DNA from: Labilibacter marinus | Lineage (GTDB): Bacteria > Bacteroidota > Bacteroidia > Bacteroidales > Marinilabiliaceae | Reading direction: 5' to 3' | DNA length: 64,000 nt | NCBI RefSeq assembly: GCF_001659685.2 | Contig: NZ_LXYE02000010.1 | Location: forward strand, 62,001 to 126,000 | Shown here: in pieces, positions 52,215-60,718 of the stretch | How positions within the stretch are numbered: position 1 is the stretch's first letter | Layout: the number at the start of each line of letters is the position of its first letter | Program-made: the position numbers and the translations under genes | Notes under the pieces: generated by a model | What the model saw: only the letters and a program-made list of their open reading frames with translations | Databases searched by the model: none | Told to the model about the DNA's origin: nothing

Positions 52215-54104
52215 CTACGGTTTAGGTATATGAGGAATGATAAAGGAAAATGTTGAGCCTTTGCTCTGAACACTTGTAAACCATATTTCACCACCCATAA
52301 TATTTAGTAATGATTTGGAAATATTTAATCCCAAACCAACACCTTTATGATGGCCCATATACACCTGATCTAATCTTCTGAATCTTTCAAACACAAAGCT
52401 TTTTAGCTCCTGTGGTATACCTATTCCATAGTCACGTACCGAGATGAGGCAATACTGTTGATGCTTAAGATCGTAGGTTTGTAATTCTGTTAGTTTCTTA
52501 ATTTCCTCTCTCGAATGAAAAGCATAACTAAGAGTTATGGTGCCAGTAAAGGAATACTTAATGGCGTTATTAATAAGATTCTGTATGATCTGGTTTAACC
52601 TAAATTTATCTACGTATAAGTTTTCTGGTCCTGATTTAGGTAATTTATGTTTAAGCTTGAGTTTAGGTTTTTGATAATGTGCAATCTGAACGATATTTCT
52701 TTTTACTAATTCATCCATAAAATCAGGTAAGTGAATATTGTCGTAATTGAGTTTTACCTCATTGGCATCAATTAAAGATAGATCAAGTACGTCGTTTACT
52801 AAGCGTTCTAAAATCTGCGAACTTTCAAAAATATGGTTTACATACTCATCAAATTCTTTGTTAGTATTTTCTTGTTTGATGATATCAGAAAAGCCAATAA
52901 TGGCATTTAGTGGCGTCCTTATTTCGTGAGAAACGTTGGCGATAAACGAAGTTTTAACAGATTCGGATTGCAAGGCCTGGTCTCTGGCGGCTTCCAACTT
53001 ATTACGATACCTTTTCTGGTTTCGATTGTTAATGATGAGTATTAGAATAATAGCAATACAGGCAATGATAAAAAACGCATTAACTAGTATTAAACGTTTA
53101 AACTTATAAAAGATGGATTCCGGTTTATTAACGATGATGGCATCTCTAGGTAAGAGGGATAATTCAACATCAAAATTCCTAAGTTGATGGTAATTATAAA
53201 CTAACTCCCCCTTAGGGTATAAAAACTGTGGAGAAATTTCTTCTCCATTAATTCTTTTAATAGCCATTTTAGCTACTAGTTTGCCATGCCCTTGTCCTCT
53301 GTTTCGTTCACCTCCCAATACATTATTTGTATTTTCATTGATGGCCATATCCGAAAAAACAGGCACGTGGTATGGAGGAGTTATATGATTCAGTATACTT
53401 CTATATGGTTTAAATAAGCCCTTTTTCTCAAAAGTTCGGTTAAATAAATACACAATATCTTCCTCGCCTAACGATTGTAATAAGCGAACAATGGAGTCTG
53501 AATTATCGCTACTTACTGTTTTTAAATCGGAACTTTCGTAATCTAGCATGAATTTGCTGACCGTACTTTTGTAAATAGAATCACTCACCGTTTCGTTAAA
53601 GATAGCGTACACGTTTTTTCGTTGCGGGAATAAACGGTGCATACTATGGAAAATCTGTTGTAGGTTTCTTCCTTCTACAACGCCATAGGCCTCTATATTT
53701 TTAAACGGATACTCTTCAATATTGGTAATGCCACAAAAAATAAGTGGTTTGTTTTTGAATAACACTGAATCTTGATGCGCAAGAAAGAAATCTACAGCGT
53801 CGTTGTCGCATGCAACAATTAAGTCAAAGTTAGAAGAATCGTATTTAGCATCTAGATAATTGTAAAAAGAAGGAAATACAACAATACGACTGAAACGTTT
53901 GGTATCCATAAATTCAGCAAAATAATTGATGTTAGGATTAAAATCAATCACTTGCTTGAACCCTTCGGTTACTTCATCCGTCCATGGGTACCCTACATTA
54001 TATGAATTGATATATAATATGTTTTTAACCTCACCTTGCGCTCGTAGTTGTTGAGGCCAGAAGAAAAATAAACATAAAATAAAAGATAGTAGATAGCTCT
54101 TCAC
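52215..54104 (-). CDS. Sensor histidine kinase with periplasmic ABC-type substrate-binding sensor
   Basis: 629 residues from a GTG start. Signal peptide (about 1-22), a periplasmic domain (about 25-320) that resembles ABC transporter substrate-binding/LacI-type sensors (NILYINSYNVGYPWTDEV, DLIVACDNDAVDFFL), one membrane helix (about 336-358), a HisKA domain with the phosphorylated His393 in VSHEIRTPLNAIIGF and a HATPase domain (NLINNAIKYSF, DYGIGIPQELK, GVGLGLNISK). No receiver domain. It senses a small molecule outside the inner membrane and heads an operon with DUF2752 and TM2 proteins. The start codon is in the 3' arm of a hairpin. Confidence 0.9.
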   Translation of the reverse strand: MKSYLLSFILCLFFFWPQQLRAQGEVKNILYINSYNVGYPWTDEVTEGFKQVIDFNPNINYFAEFMDTKRFSRIVVFPSFYNYLDAKYDSSNFDLIVACDNDAVDFFLAHQDSVLFKNKPLIFCGITNIEEYPFKNIEAYGVVEGRNLQQIFHSMHRLFPQRKNVYAIFNETVSDSIYKSTVSKFMLDYESSDLKTVSSDNSDSIVRLLQSLGEEDIVYLFNRTFEKKGLFKPYRSILNHITPPYHVPVFSDMAINENTNNVLGGERNRGQGHGKLVAKMAIKRINGEEISPQFLYPKGELVYNYHQLRNFDVELSLLPRDAIIVNKPESIFYKFKRLILVNAFFIIACIAIILILIINNRNQKRYRNKLEAARDQALQSESVKTSFIANVSHEIRTPLNAIIGFSDIIKQENTNKEFDEYVNHIFESSQILERLVNDVLDLSLIDANEVKLNYDNIHLPDFMDELVKRNIVQIAHYQKPKLKLKHKLPKSGPENLYVDKFRLNQIIQNLINNAIKYSFTGTITLSYAFHSREEIKKLTELQTYDLKHQQYCLISVRDYGIGIPQELKSFVFERFRRLDQVYMGHHKGVGLGLNISKSLLNIMGGEIWFTSVQSKGSTFSFIIPHIPKP

Positions 54105-54143
54105 AATTTCATTAATTTGCGATAAGTTAATGAAATTGTGAAG
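54099..54143. repeat. 17-bp perfect inverted repeat covering the kinase start codon
   Basis: Arms 54099-54115 and 54127-54143 (outer part CTTCACAATTTCATTAA) around an 11-base loop. On the minus-strand message the GTG start codon of the sensor kinase is inside the 3' arm. There is no U tract, so this is not a plain terminator for the upstream kinase gene. Confidence 0.8.
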
Positions 54144-54195
54144 AAAAATAAATTCTCGCGCGGAATAAATACAGTAAGGGTTATTTTTTTACTAC

Positions 54196-55860
54196 TTAGT
54201 ATTTGAAGCTACTTCCCCCTAAAAACTCACGAATGATAGAGGTTGGAGGTATACTCTTTTCATTGATGGATTTAAAGTGACTAAAGAAATAAAGAAGCCT
54301 ACTTGCCTCCGCATATTCAGGTGTGTTATGTGCAACTTCAAGCAACATCGGTTCAACCAGCGGTTTTAATACAGCCAGTTCAAATAGTAAAGCAGTGTTA
54401 AACATAACGTCGGCTTCTTCCTGATATGGGAAAATATGCTTGTCTTCTCCGCGTCGTACGCTTTGCCATCTGGATAAAGTATCTTGTGCCGAATAGCTGC
54501 GATAATTGTAATCACGTACAATTCTTCTGACTAAACGATTATCTGTTGTAGGTATGCGATTATGATTATCTAAATTAATTGAGGTTAAGGCAGAAACATA
54601 AATCTTGAATTTGAATGAGTCTGTAATGTTTCTGGTTAACTCAGGGTTTAGACCATGGATTCCTTCAATTACCAATATATCCTTATCATTTAACTGAGTT
54701 TTGGAACCATCGTAATAACGTTTTCCAGTTTCGAAGGAGAACTTAGGAAGTTCCACTTCTTCACCTTTTAATAAAAGAGATAAATCTTGATTAAACTGTT
54801 CAATATCTAAAGCATCAAGCGCCTCAAAGTCGTATTCTCCATTTTCATCTAGCGGTGTTTTTTCTCTATCCACAAAATAATTATCTAATGACAATGTATG
54901 TGGTTTTAGTCCATTCACCATAAGTTGAATAGCCAATCTTTTGCTAAAAGTGGTTTTCCCGCTAGATGAAGGGCCACTGATTAATATGATTCTGACATGA
55001 TCGCTTTTGTCAGAAATCATATCCGCAATATGACCGATTTTCTTTTCATGAAAAGCTTCTGAAACCTTAATTAAGCTTTCGGCTTTTTGTTGAGACTGAA
55101 GGTTATTTAAATCATGAATATTAGTAACATCTAAAACTTTATTCCAGTGGCCATATTCCTGAAAAATCTCAAACATTTTATTCTGAATCACTAAGTCTTC
55201 CACCTCTTCTGGCTGAAAGCGTTTAGGTATCTGCAAAAGAATACCGTTGTAGTATTTGTTTACGTCAAATACTTTTAAGTATCCCGTTGAGGGCACTAAA
55301 TATCCATAAAAGGAAGCCACTGTGTCTTCTAGCTGATAATAGGAAGTGTAGTTTTGACCACGACTTTCGATCAAGCCAATCTTATCTTCAAAATCTTGCT
55401 CTTTAAATAATTCGATAACCTTTTCGGTTTCTTTTTGAAAATACTCAAAGGGTAGGTCGCGTTGAACCAAGGTGCGCATGTATTCGCCTAGCTTTGTTAT
55501 TTGTTCAAAACTCACATCATCGGGGCCATCAAGCTCGCAGTATACCCCTTTAGAAACCGAATGCTCTACACGTAGTTTGGTTCCAGGAAGAATCTTTTCT
55601 ACCGCATAATACAATAAAAACGATAAGCTTCGGATGTACATGCGCATGCCATCGGGATGCGTAATGTCAATAAATTCAACCGTTTTTGGATGGAATAATT
55701 CAAATGGTAATTGCTCTAAACTATTGTTGACTAGGGCACCTAGAATTTCGCTTCTGGTTTCTATATTTTGATCCTTGGCAACCTCTTTTAAAGTAATGCC
55801 TCGGTTATAACTTTTATATAAATGGTTGTTTAAACATTTGATTTCAATTTGCTGACTCAT
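54196..55860 (-). CDS. Uridine kinase-like nucleoside kinase with TGS-type N-terminus
   Basis: 554 residues. The N-terminus resembles a TGS domain and a threonyl-tRNA synthetase-like editing region (FELFHPKTVEFIDITHPDG, RVEHSVSKGVYCELDGPDDV), and the C-terminal P-loop kinase starts ILISGPSSSGKTTFSKRL with Lys302 and has LSLDNYFVDREKTPLDENGE and GIHGLNPEL. It phosphorylates a nucleoside, perhaps uridine. Long fused forms are common in Bacteroidota. It follows uvrA by 22 bp. Confidence 0.88.
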   Translation of the reverse strand: MSQQIEIKCLNNHLYKSYNRGITLKEVAKDQNIETRSEILGALVNNSLEQLPFELFHPKTVEFIDITHPDGMRMYIRSLSFLLYYAVEKILPGTKLRVEHSVSKGVYCELDGPDDVSFEQITKLGEYMRTLVQRDLPFEYFQKETEKVIELFKEQDFEDKIGLIESRGQNYTSYYQLEDTVASFYGYLVPSTGYLKVFDVNKYYNGILLQIPKRFQPEEVEDLVIQNKMFEIFQEYGHWNKVLDVTNIHDLNNLQSQQKAESLIKVSEAFHEKKIGHIADMISDKSDHVRIILISGPSSSGKTTFSKRLAIQLMVNGLKPHTLSLDNYFVDREKTPLDENGEYDFEALDALDIEQFNQDLSLLLKGEEVELPKFSFETGKRYYDGSKTQLNDKDILVIEGIHGLNPELTRNITDSFKFKIYVSALTSINLDNHNRIPTTDNRLVRRIVRDYNYRSYSAQDTLSRWQSVRRGEDKHIFPYQEEADVMFNTALLFELAVLKPLVEPMLLEVAHNTPEYAEASRLLYFFSHFKSINEKSIPPTSIIREFLGGSSFKY

Positions 55861-55882
55861 ATAGATTCTTTTTAAGGTTTGT

Positions 55883-58747
55883 TTATTTTAATTCGAGTTT
55901 CAGATAATGGGCAGTGTGGCTTTCTTTGTTTTTAGCCACCTGCTCAGGTGTTCCTGAACAAAGTATTTCTCCTCCAAATCGTCCACCTTCTTTTCCAATA
56001 TCGATAACGTAATCCGACACTTTTATAACATCCAAATTGTGCTCAATTACAATCACTGTGTTGCCTTTATCCACCAATCGGTTTAATACATCTAATAAAA
56101 CCCGGATATCTTCAAAATGAAGACCTGTTGTGGGTTCATCCAGTATGTAAATGGTTTTACCTGTATCTTTTTTAGCTAATTCCGAAGCCAGTTTTACCCG
56201 TTGCGATTCTCCTCCAGAAAGTGTAGTTGATGGCTGCCCCAGTGTAATGTAACCCAGTCCAACTTCTTTTATCACTCTTAACTTATGAACAATCTGCGGT
56301 ATGTTCTCAAAGAAATCAACCGCTTGATTAATGGTCATGTCTAGCACATCGCTGATGGACTTTCCTTTATATCTAACTTCAAGCGTTTCTCTATTGTAGC
56401 GTTTACCATGGCATTCTGGGCACTCCACCATTACATCGGGTAAAAAGTTCATTTCTATTACCTGAACACCGCCACCTTTACAAGTTTCACAGCGTCCGCC
56501 TGCCATATTAAATGAAAAACGGCCTGGCTTGTAATCTCTTATTTTTGACTCTGGTAATCCGGTGAATAGTTTTCTAATCTCGTCAAACACCTTGGTGTAG
56601 GTAGCAGGATTAGAGCGAGGTGTTCTTCCTAGGGGAGATTGATCTACATCTACCACTTTATCCACATGTTCAAGCCCTTCAATTTTTTTGTAAGGCATAG
56701 GGTCTTTAACCGATTTGTACACATGTTGATTAAGAATAGGGTAGAGGGTTTCGTTAATTAAGGTAGATTTTCCGCTACCCGAAACACCCGTTACACATAT
56801 CAATTTTCCCAATGGAAATGTAGCCGTTACACCTTTTAAGTTATTGCCCGTTGCATTTTTTAAAACGAGTTTTTTACCATTGCCTTTCCTTCTTACTTTA
56901 GGAATTTCAATGGCCTTTTTATTGTTTAAGTAATCCGCAGTTAAGGTATTCTCCTGAATAACTTCCAAAGGCTTTCCGTGGGCCACAATTTCTCCACCAT
57001 GCCTTCCTGCATAAGGCCCCATGTCAATCAGGTAATCGGCTTGCATCATCATATCTTTATCATGCTCAACTACCAATACGGTATTACCTGTATCTCGTAG
57101 TTGATGCAAAGATTGAATGAGTTTATGGTTGTCGCGCTGATGTAGGCCAATGCTGGGTTCATCTAAAATATAAAGTACGTTTACTAATTGAGAACCAATT
57201 TGAGTGGCCAGTCTAATACGCTGACTTTCTCCTCCAGATAAGGTCATCGCACTCCTATTTAACGATAGGTAGCTAAGACCTACATCTAATAAAAAGCCTA
57301 ATCTGCTTCTAATTTCTTTTAATACTTCAATGGCAATAGCTTTTTGTTTTTCACTTAAGTGCTTTTCAATGTCGCTAAACCATTCTGCCAATAAGCTTAA
57401 ATCCATCTTAGCTAAATCGGCAATGTTTTTATCATTTAGCTTAAAATGTAATGCTTCTTTATTTAAGCGTTGTCCATCACACTCTGGGCAAATAGAAGAA
57501 GTAACAAACTGCCCAGCCCACTTTTTAGCTTTTTTGCTGGTATCGTTCTTCTGCTGCTGAAGCACATATTTAATAACACCATCAAAGCTGATAAAATAGT
57601 TAGATGCTGTACCAAGTGGGGTGTTTTTTAAAGTGATGGGTTCGCTCGTTCCATTTAAAATGGTATCTAATGCCTCTTCAGGAATATCTTTAATGGGTGT
57701 TTTTAAAGTAAAACCGTGCTTTTCGGCCAAGGCTTCTACTTGCCAAAAAATAAGCGTGTTTTTGTATTTGCCTAAAGGTGCAATTCCTCCTGCATGAATA
57801 CTTAACTTATCGTTGGGTATTACTTTTTCAAGGTCCACCATGTTGATGGAGCCAAGACCTTTACATTTATTACAAGAGCCTTGTGGTGAGTTAAATGAGA
57901 ATGAGTGCGGAGCTGGTTCGTTGTATGAAATACCTGTGGTAGGGCACATCAGTTTTTGCGAGTAGAATTTAGCTTCGTTCGTTTCTACATCCAAAATCAT
58001 CATTATCCCTTTACCATTTTTCATGGCCAAATCAACCGAATCGGATAGTCGTTTACTTTCTTTCTCAGAAACTTTAAGTCGGTCAATCACCATTTCAATG
58101 GTGTGGTTTTTATATCTATCCACTTTAAAGCCGTGCTCCAGTTCAATTATTTCGCCATCTACACGGGCATATAAATATCCTTTTTTTCTAATCCCTTCAA
58201 ACAGCTCTTTATAATGTCCTTTTCGGTTGTGCACCAAAGGCGCCAATACCATTACTTTTTTGCCATTAAAGTTATTGGTGATGAGCGATAATATTTTTTC
58301 GGTGGTATACTTCACCATTTTCTCCCCAGTATTGTAGGAAAAAGCATCTCCGGCACGAGCATATAAAAGTCTCAGGAAATCATAAATCTCGGTAATGGTT
58401 CCTACGGTAGATCTAGGGTTTTTATTGGTGGTTTTTTGCTCAATGGAGATAACCGGACTTAGCCCTGTTATTTTATCCACATCGGGGCGTTCCATATTAC
58501 CCAAAAACTGTCGCGCATAAGCTGAAAAAGTCTCAATATATCTACGTTGCCCTTCCGCATAAATGGTGTCAAAAGCCAAGGAAGACTTTCCGCTACCACT
58601 TAAGCCAGTAATTACAACCAGCTTGTTTCTGGGGAATTCAATATCTATATCTTGTAGGTTGTGCACTCTAGCTCCCATCACAGAAACCGTTCCGTCCTCT
58701 AAAAAATCTACCTCTGAATCTTCAATTTTATCTTTGCTTGTGCCCAT
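55883..58747 (-). CDS. uvrA: UvrABC excinuclease subunit A
   Basis: 954 residues. DNA damage sensor of nucleotide excision repair. Two ABC ATPase halves, with Walker A GLSGSGKSSLAFDTIYAEG and GVSGSGKSTLINETLYP, signatures LSGGESQRIRLA and LSGGESQRVKLA, and two zinc modules CNKCKGLG...CPECDGQRL and CETCKGGG...CPECHGKRY. First gene before the nucleoside kinase. Confidence 0.97.
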   Translation of the reverse strand: MGTSKDKIEDSEVDFLEDGTVSVMGARVHNLQDIDIEFPRNKLVVITGLSGSGKSSLAFDTIYAEGQRRYIETFSAYARQFLGNMERPDVDKITGLSPVISIEQKTTNKNPRSTVGTITEIYDFLRLLYARAGDAFSYNTGEKMVKYTTEKILSLITNNFNGKKVMVLAPLVHNRKGHYKELFEGIRKKGYLYARVDGEIIELEHGFKVDRYKNHTIEMVIDRLKVSEKESKRLSDSVDLAMKNGKGIMMILDVETNEAKFYSQKLMCPTTGISYNEPAPHSFSFNSPQGSCNKCKGLGSINMVDLEKVIPNDKLSIHAGGIAPLGKYKNTLIFWQVEALAEKHGFTLKTPIKDIPEEALDTILNGTSEPITLKNTPLGTASNYFISFDGVIKYVLQQQKNDTSKKAKKWAGQFVTSSICPECDGQRLNKEALHFKLNDKNIADLAKMDLSLLAEWFSDIEKHLSEKQKAIAIEVLKEIRSRLGFLLDVGLSYLSLNRSAMTLSGGESQRIRLATQIGSQLVNVLYILDEPSIGLHQRDNHKLIQSLHQLRDTGNTVLVVEHDKDMMMQADYLIDMGPYAGRHGGEIVAHGKPLEVIQENTLTADYLNNKKAIEIPKVRRKGNGKKLVLKNATGNNLKGVTATFPLGKLICVTGVSGSGKSTLINETLYPILNQHVYKSVKDPMPYKKIEGLEHVDKVVDVDQSPLGRTPRSNPATYTKVFDEIRKLFTGLPESKIRDYKPGRFSFNMAGGRCETCKGGGVQVIEMNFLPDVMVECPECHGKRYNRETLEVRYKGKSISDVLDMTINQAVDFFENIPQIVHKLRVIKEVGLGYITLGQPSTTLSGGESQRVKLASELAKKDTGKTIYILDEPTTGLHFEDIRVLLDVLNRLVDKGNTVIVIEHNLDVIKVSDYVIDIGKEGGRFGGEILCSGTPEQVAKNKESHTAHYLKLELK

Positions 58748-58770
58748 TTTTTACTCTGCTTATAAGCAAA

Positions 58771-58778
58771 CAAATATA
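58771..58778 (-). promoter_or_regulatory. -7 promoter element for uvrA
   Basis: TATATTTG on the minus strand, 23 bases before the start codon. Confidence 0.45.
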
Positions 58779-58915
58779 ACAAACAAATCACTTTATTATT
58801 CATGCTCAGTATAATAAATAAGAGTTGGTTTTACTATGATAATGTTAGACGTAATGTTACGGGGGATTACTTCAATTCTGATGCGAAACTGGTGCGGGAG
58901 TAATTCTGATAAAAG

Positions 58916-58973
58916 TCACACTAAACTCAGACCAAACTCACATAATTGTGAGTTTGGTCTGAGTTTAGTGTGA
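58916..58973. repeat. 27-bp perfect hairpin with TAAT loop
   Basis: Arms 58916-58942 and 58947-58973 are exact reverse complements. The arm itself contains an 11-bp near repeat, TCACACTAAAC then TCAGACCAAAC then TCACA. No U tract follows. Confidence 0.92.
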
Positions 58974-59007
58974 GATTATACAGGCTTTATATCGAAGCTG
59001 TATCGAA

Positions 59008-59059
59008 TCAGTTTTAACTTTGGTGCGAAAGGAGAATTTCGTCCCAAAGTTGAGACTGA
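59008..59059. repeat. Second long hairpin
   Basis: TCAGTTTTAACTTTGG (59008-59023) pairs with CCAAAGTTGAGACTGA (59044-59059) through 14 Watson-Crick and two G-U pairs. After one mismatch six inner pairs, one of them G-U, close on the loop GGAGAA. Confidence 0.85.
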
Positions 59060-59228
59060 AAAATGACATTAACGCATCAAAATATAGAAGCTATTCAAAC
59101 AAAGTTTCTGGATTTATGGACTACATTACATATAACGACTACCCAATAGCGTCCTAAACGGTTTATTTTAACATTTGTGGTTTTGGCTGTAGATGAGGTG
59201 TTTATGGTCTATTTGTCTTTTTAAGCAG

Positions 59229-59263
59229 CCTTGATTTTCTTTGCTAACTTTCTTTCATCAAGG
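59229..59263. repeat. Possible dispersed-repeat relic (CCTTGAT...ATCAAGG)
   Basis: A 7-bp inverted repeat encloses TTTCTTT twice. On the minus strand this stretch is open with SPFLDERKLAKKIKAA before a stop, but no start exists. Confidence 0.35.
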
Positions 59264-59345
59264 AAAGGAGAGTAAACCAGGTTTGGACGAAGCACCAATT
59301 TGTATAGAACATTATTGATTTATACCATATGTACATTGAAGGAAT

Positions 59346-59376
59346 AAAAAAAAGCTGCCCTTAAGGAACAGCTTTT
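59346..59376 (-). terminator. Terminator after the lytic transglycosylase gene
   Basis: AAAAGCTG pairs with CAGCTTTT and an inner CCTT/AAGG; eight T follow on the minus strand. Confidence 0.85.
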
Positions 59377-59403
59377 GTATTATTTTATCTTATTGTGCAA
59401 TAA

Positions 59404-60447
59404 TTAATTAATGCTTAATCCTTTAGTTTGAAGCGGTACGTTTTTGCTGATGCTGCTAGGTTTTATATTCTCTTTGGTAATTTGATTTGGTTCTATTTTT
59501 TCCAACATAGCCGTATTTGCTGGAAGTTGAATGCTATATGTTCTTTTTCTGCTGTTGGTTAGTTTGTTATCCCTTAACCAAGGGTTTAAATCTTTTAATT
59601 CCTTATAAGAAATATTAAACTCTTTACTAAAACCAGCAATATTACTAATTGTACTATCTACCTGAATATTTTGTGTTTCTATAACAGGATATAAATCTTC
59701 GCTATCCACATGAAAACCATATGCCTTAGGTTCGGAAAGAATTTCTTTTAATGCGATGATTCGATATACATATCTACCTGTTTCTTCGCCCAGTAATAGG
59801 TTGTAATAATTGGATGCTTGCTGGCGATTAAGTTGTTTGCTTATGCCTGATTTACCAGCATTATATGAGGCTGCTACTAAAGTCCAGTTTTCGTATTTTG
59901 CATACGATTTTTTGAAATACTTACAGGCCGCAACGGTAGCTTTCTCTAAATGATAACGTTCGTCTACTTCGTTATTAATTTCAAGACCATACTCGATACC
60001 TGTAGCTTTCATAAATTGCCAAATGCCCGCTGCTCCTGCAGGAGAAACTGATCGAGGCATTAATCCGCTTTCTATTACTGCTAAGTATTTAAAATCATCA
60101 GGTACACCTTGCTCTTTTAAAATGGGCTCTATAATAGGGAAGTATCGGTTACATCGTTTTACAAATAATACTGTTTGCGACTGCCAATAAGTGTTTACAA
60201 GTAGTTCTCTGTCTAAACTTTCCTTTACCCAATGTTTTTCGACAGGTACCTTTTCGCCTGCAAAATTAATGTTCTCAGGTATCTTTAAACTAAAAATAGA
60301 ATAATCCTTATTGAAGGATGGTGCCTGATCTACAATGATGATTGGTTCTGCTGAAAAAGTAAATAGTTGGGTAACTATGTAAATGGCAATAATACTTGTT
60401 GAAATAGATAATACTTTAATGTACCCCGTTGTGTTTTTTCTCTTCAT
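59404..60447 (-). CDS. Lytic murein transglycosylase (SLT/MltD-like)
   Basis: 347 residues. N-terminal membrane anchor (about 11-33), a linker, an SLT goose-lysozyme-type domain with the catalytic Glu126 in LAVIESGLMPRSVSPAGAAG, WQFMKATG and AASYNAGKSGI, and a C-terminal LysM-like region (AGFSKEFNISYKELKDLNPW). It cuts glycan strands of peptidoglycan without water. Single gene; divergent from the histidine kinase, with a 271-bp spacer in which I see only a short hairpin near 60477-60500. Confidence 0.92.
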   Translation of the reverse strand: MKRKNTTGYIKVLSISTSIIAIYIVTQLFTFSAEPIIIVDQAPSFNKDYSIFSLKIPENINFAGEKVPVEKHWVKESLDRELLVNTYWQSQTVLFVKRCNRYFPIIEPILKEQGVPDDFKYLAVIESGLMPRSVSPAGAAGIWQFMKATGIEYGLEINNEVDERYHLEKATVAACKYFKKSYAKYENWTLVAASYNAGKSGISKQLNRQQASNYYNLLLGEETGRYVYRIIALKEILSEPKAYGFHVDSEDLYPVIETQNIQVDSTISNIAGFSKEFNISYKELKDLNPWLRDNKLTNSRKRTYSIQLPANTAMLEKIEPNQITKENIKPSSISKNVPLQTKGLSIN

Positions 60448-60718
60448 GATATGTCCCCGATTTTAATGGCTTTCCAATATTCTCACGAAAATATTGAAAT
60501 AATTTAAATTGTTGTGTTGTTGTGTAAAAAGAATACGTTCTCAAAAGCCTTTTTGTTGTAGTTAAAACGGAAATAATTAAAGTTTTTTCGCTATATTTCA
60601 TGTGTATGTAATTCATATTTAATAAACAGCTAGGGATTATAGGTGCCTTTTTGTGTTGCCAGTGTCTTTTGTTTTTATTCTAATCTACATGCATATTTCG
60701 TTCAAACTCTAAAAAGCC

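Larger units (their letters stand above)
58748..59403. other. 656-bp non-coding spacer with several hairpins
   Basis: Holds the uvrA -7 element, a 27-bp perfect hairpin, a second long hairpin, direct repeats of AATTCTGAT (58874, 58902), a possible dispersed-repeat relic at 59229-59263 and the terminator of the transglycosylase. No ORF of more than about 35 codons with a start is present. Confidence 0.75.

Noticed and set aside
54130-54196. 22-codon plus-strand ORF starting GTG AAG at the kinase hairpin
   Set aside because: It is a product of the inverted repeat, ends just before the convergent gene end and has no support beyond a hydrophobic stretch; kept only as a remark in the findings.
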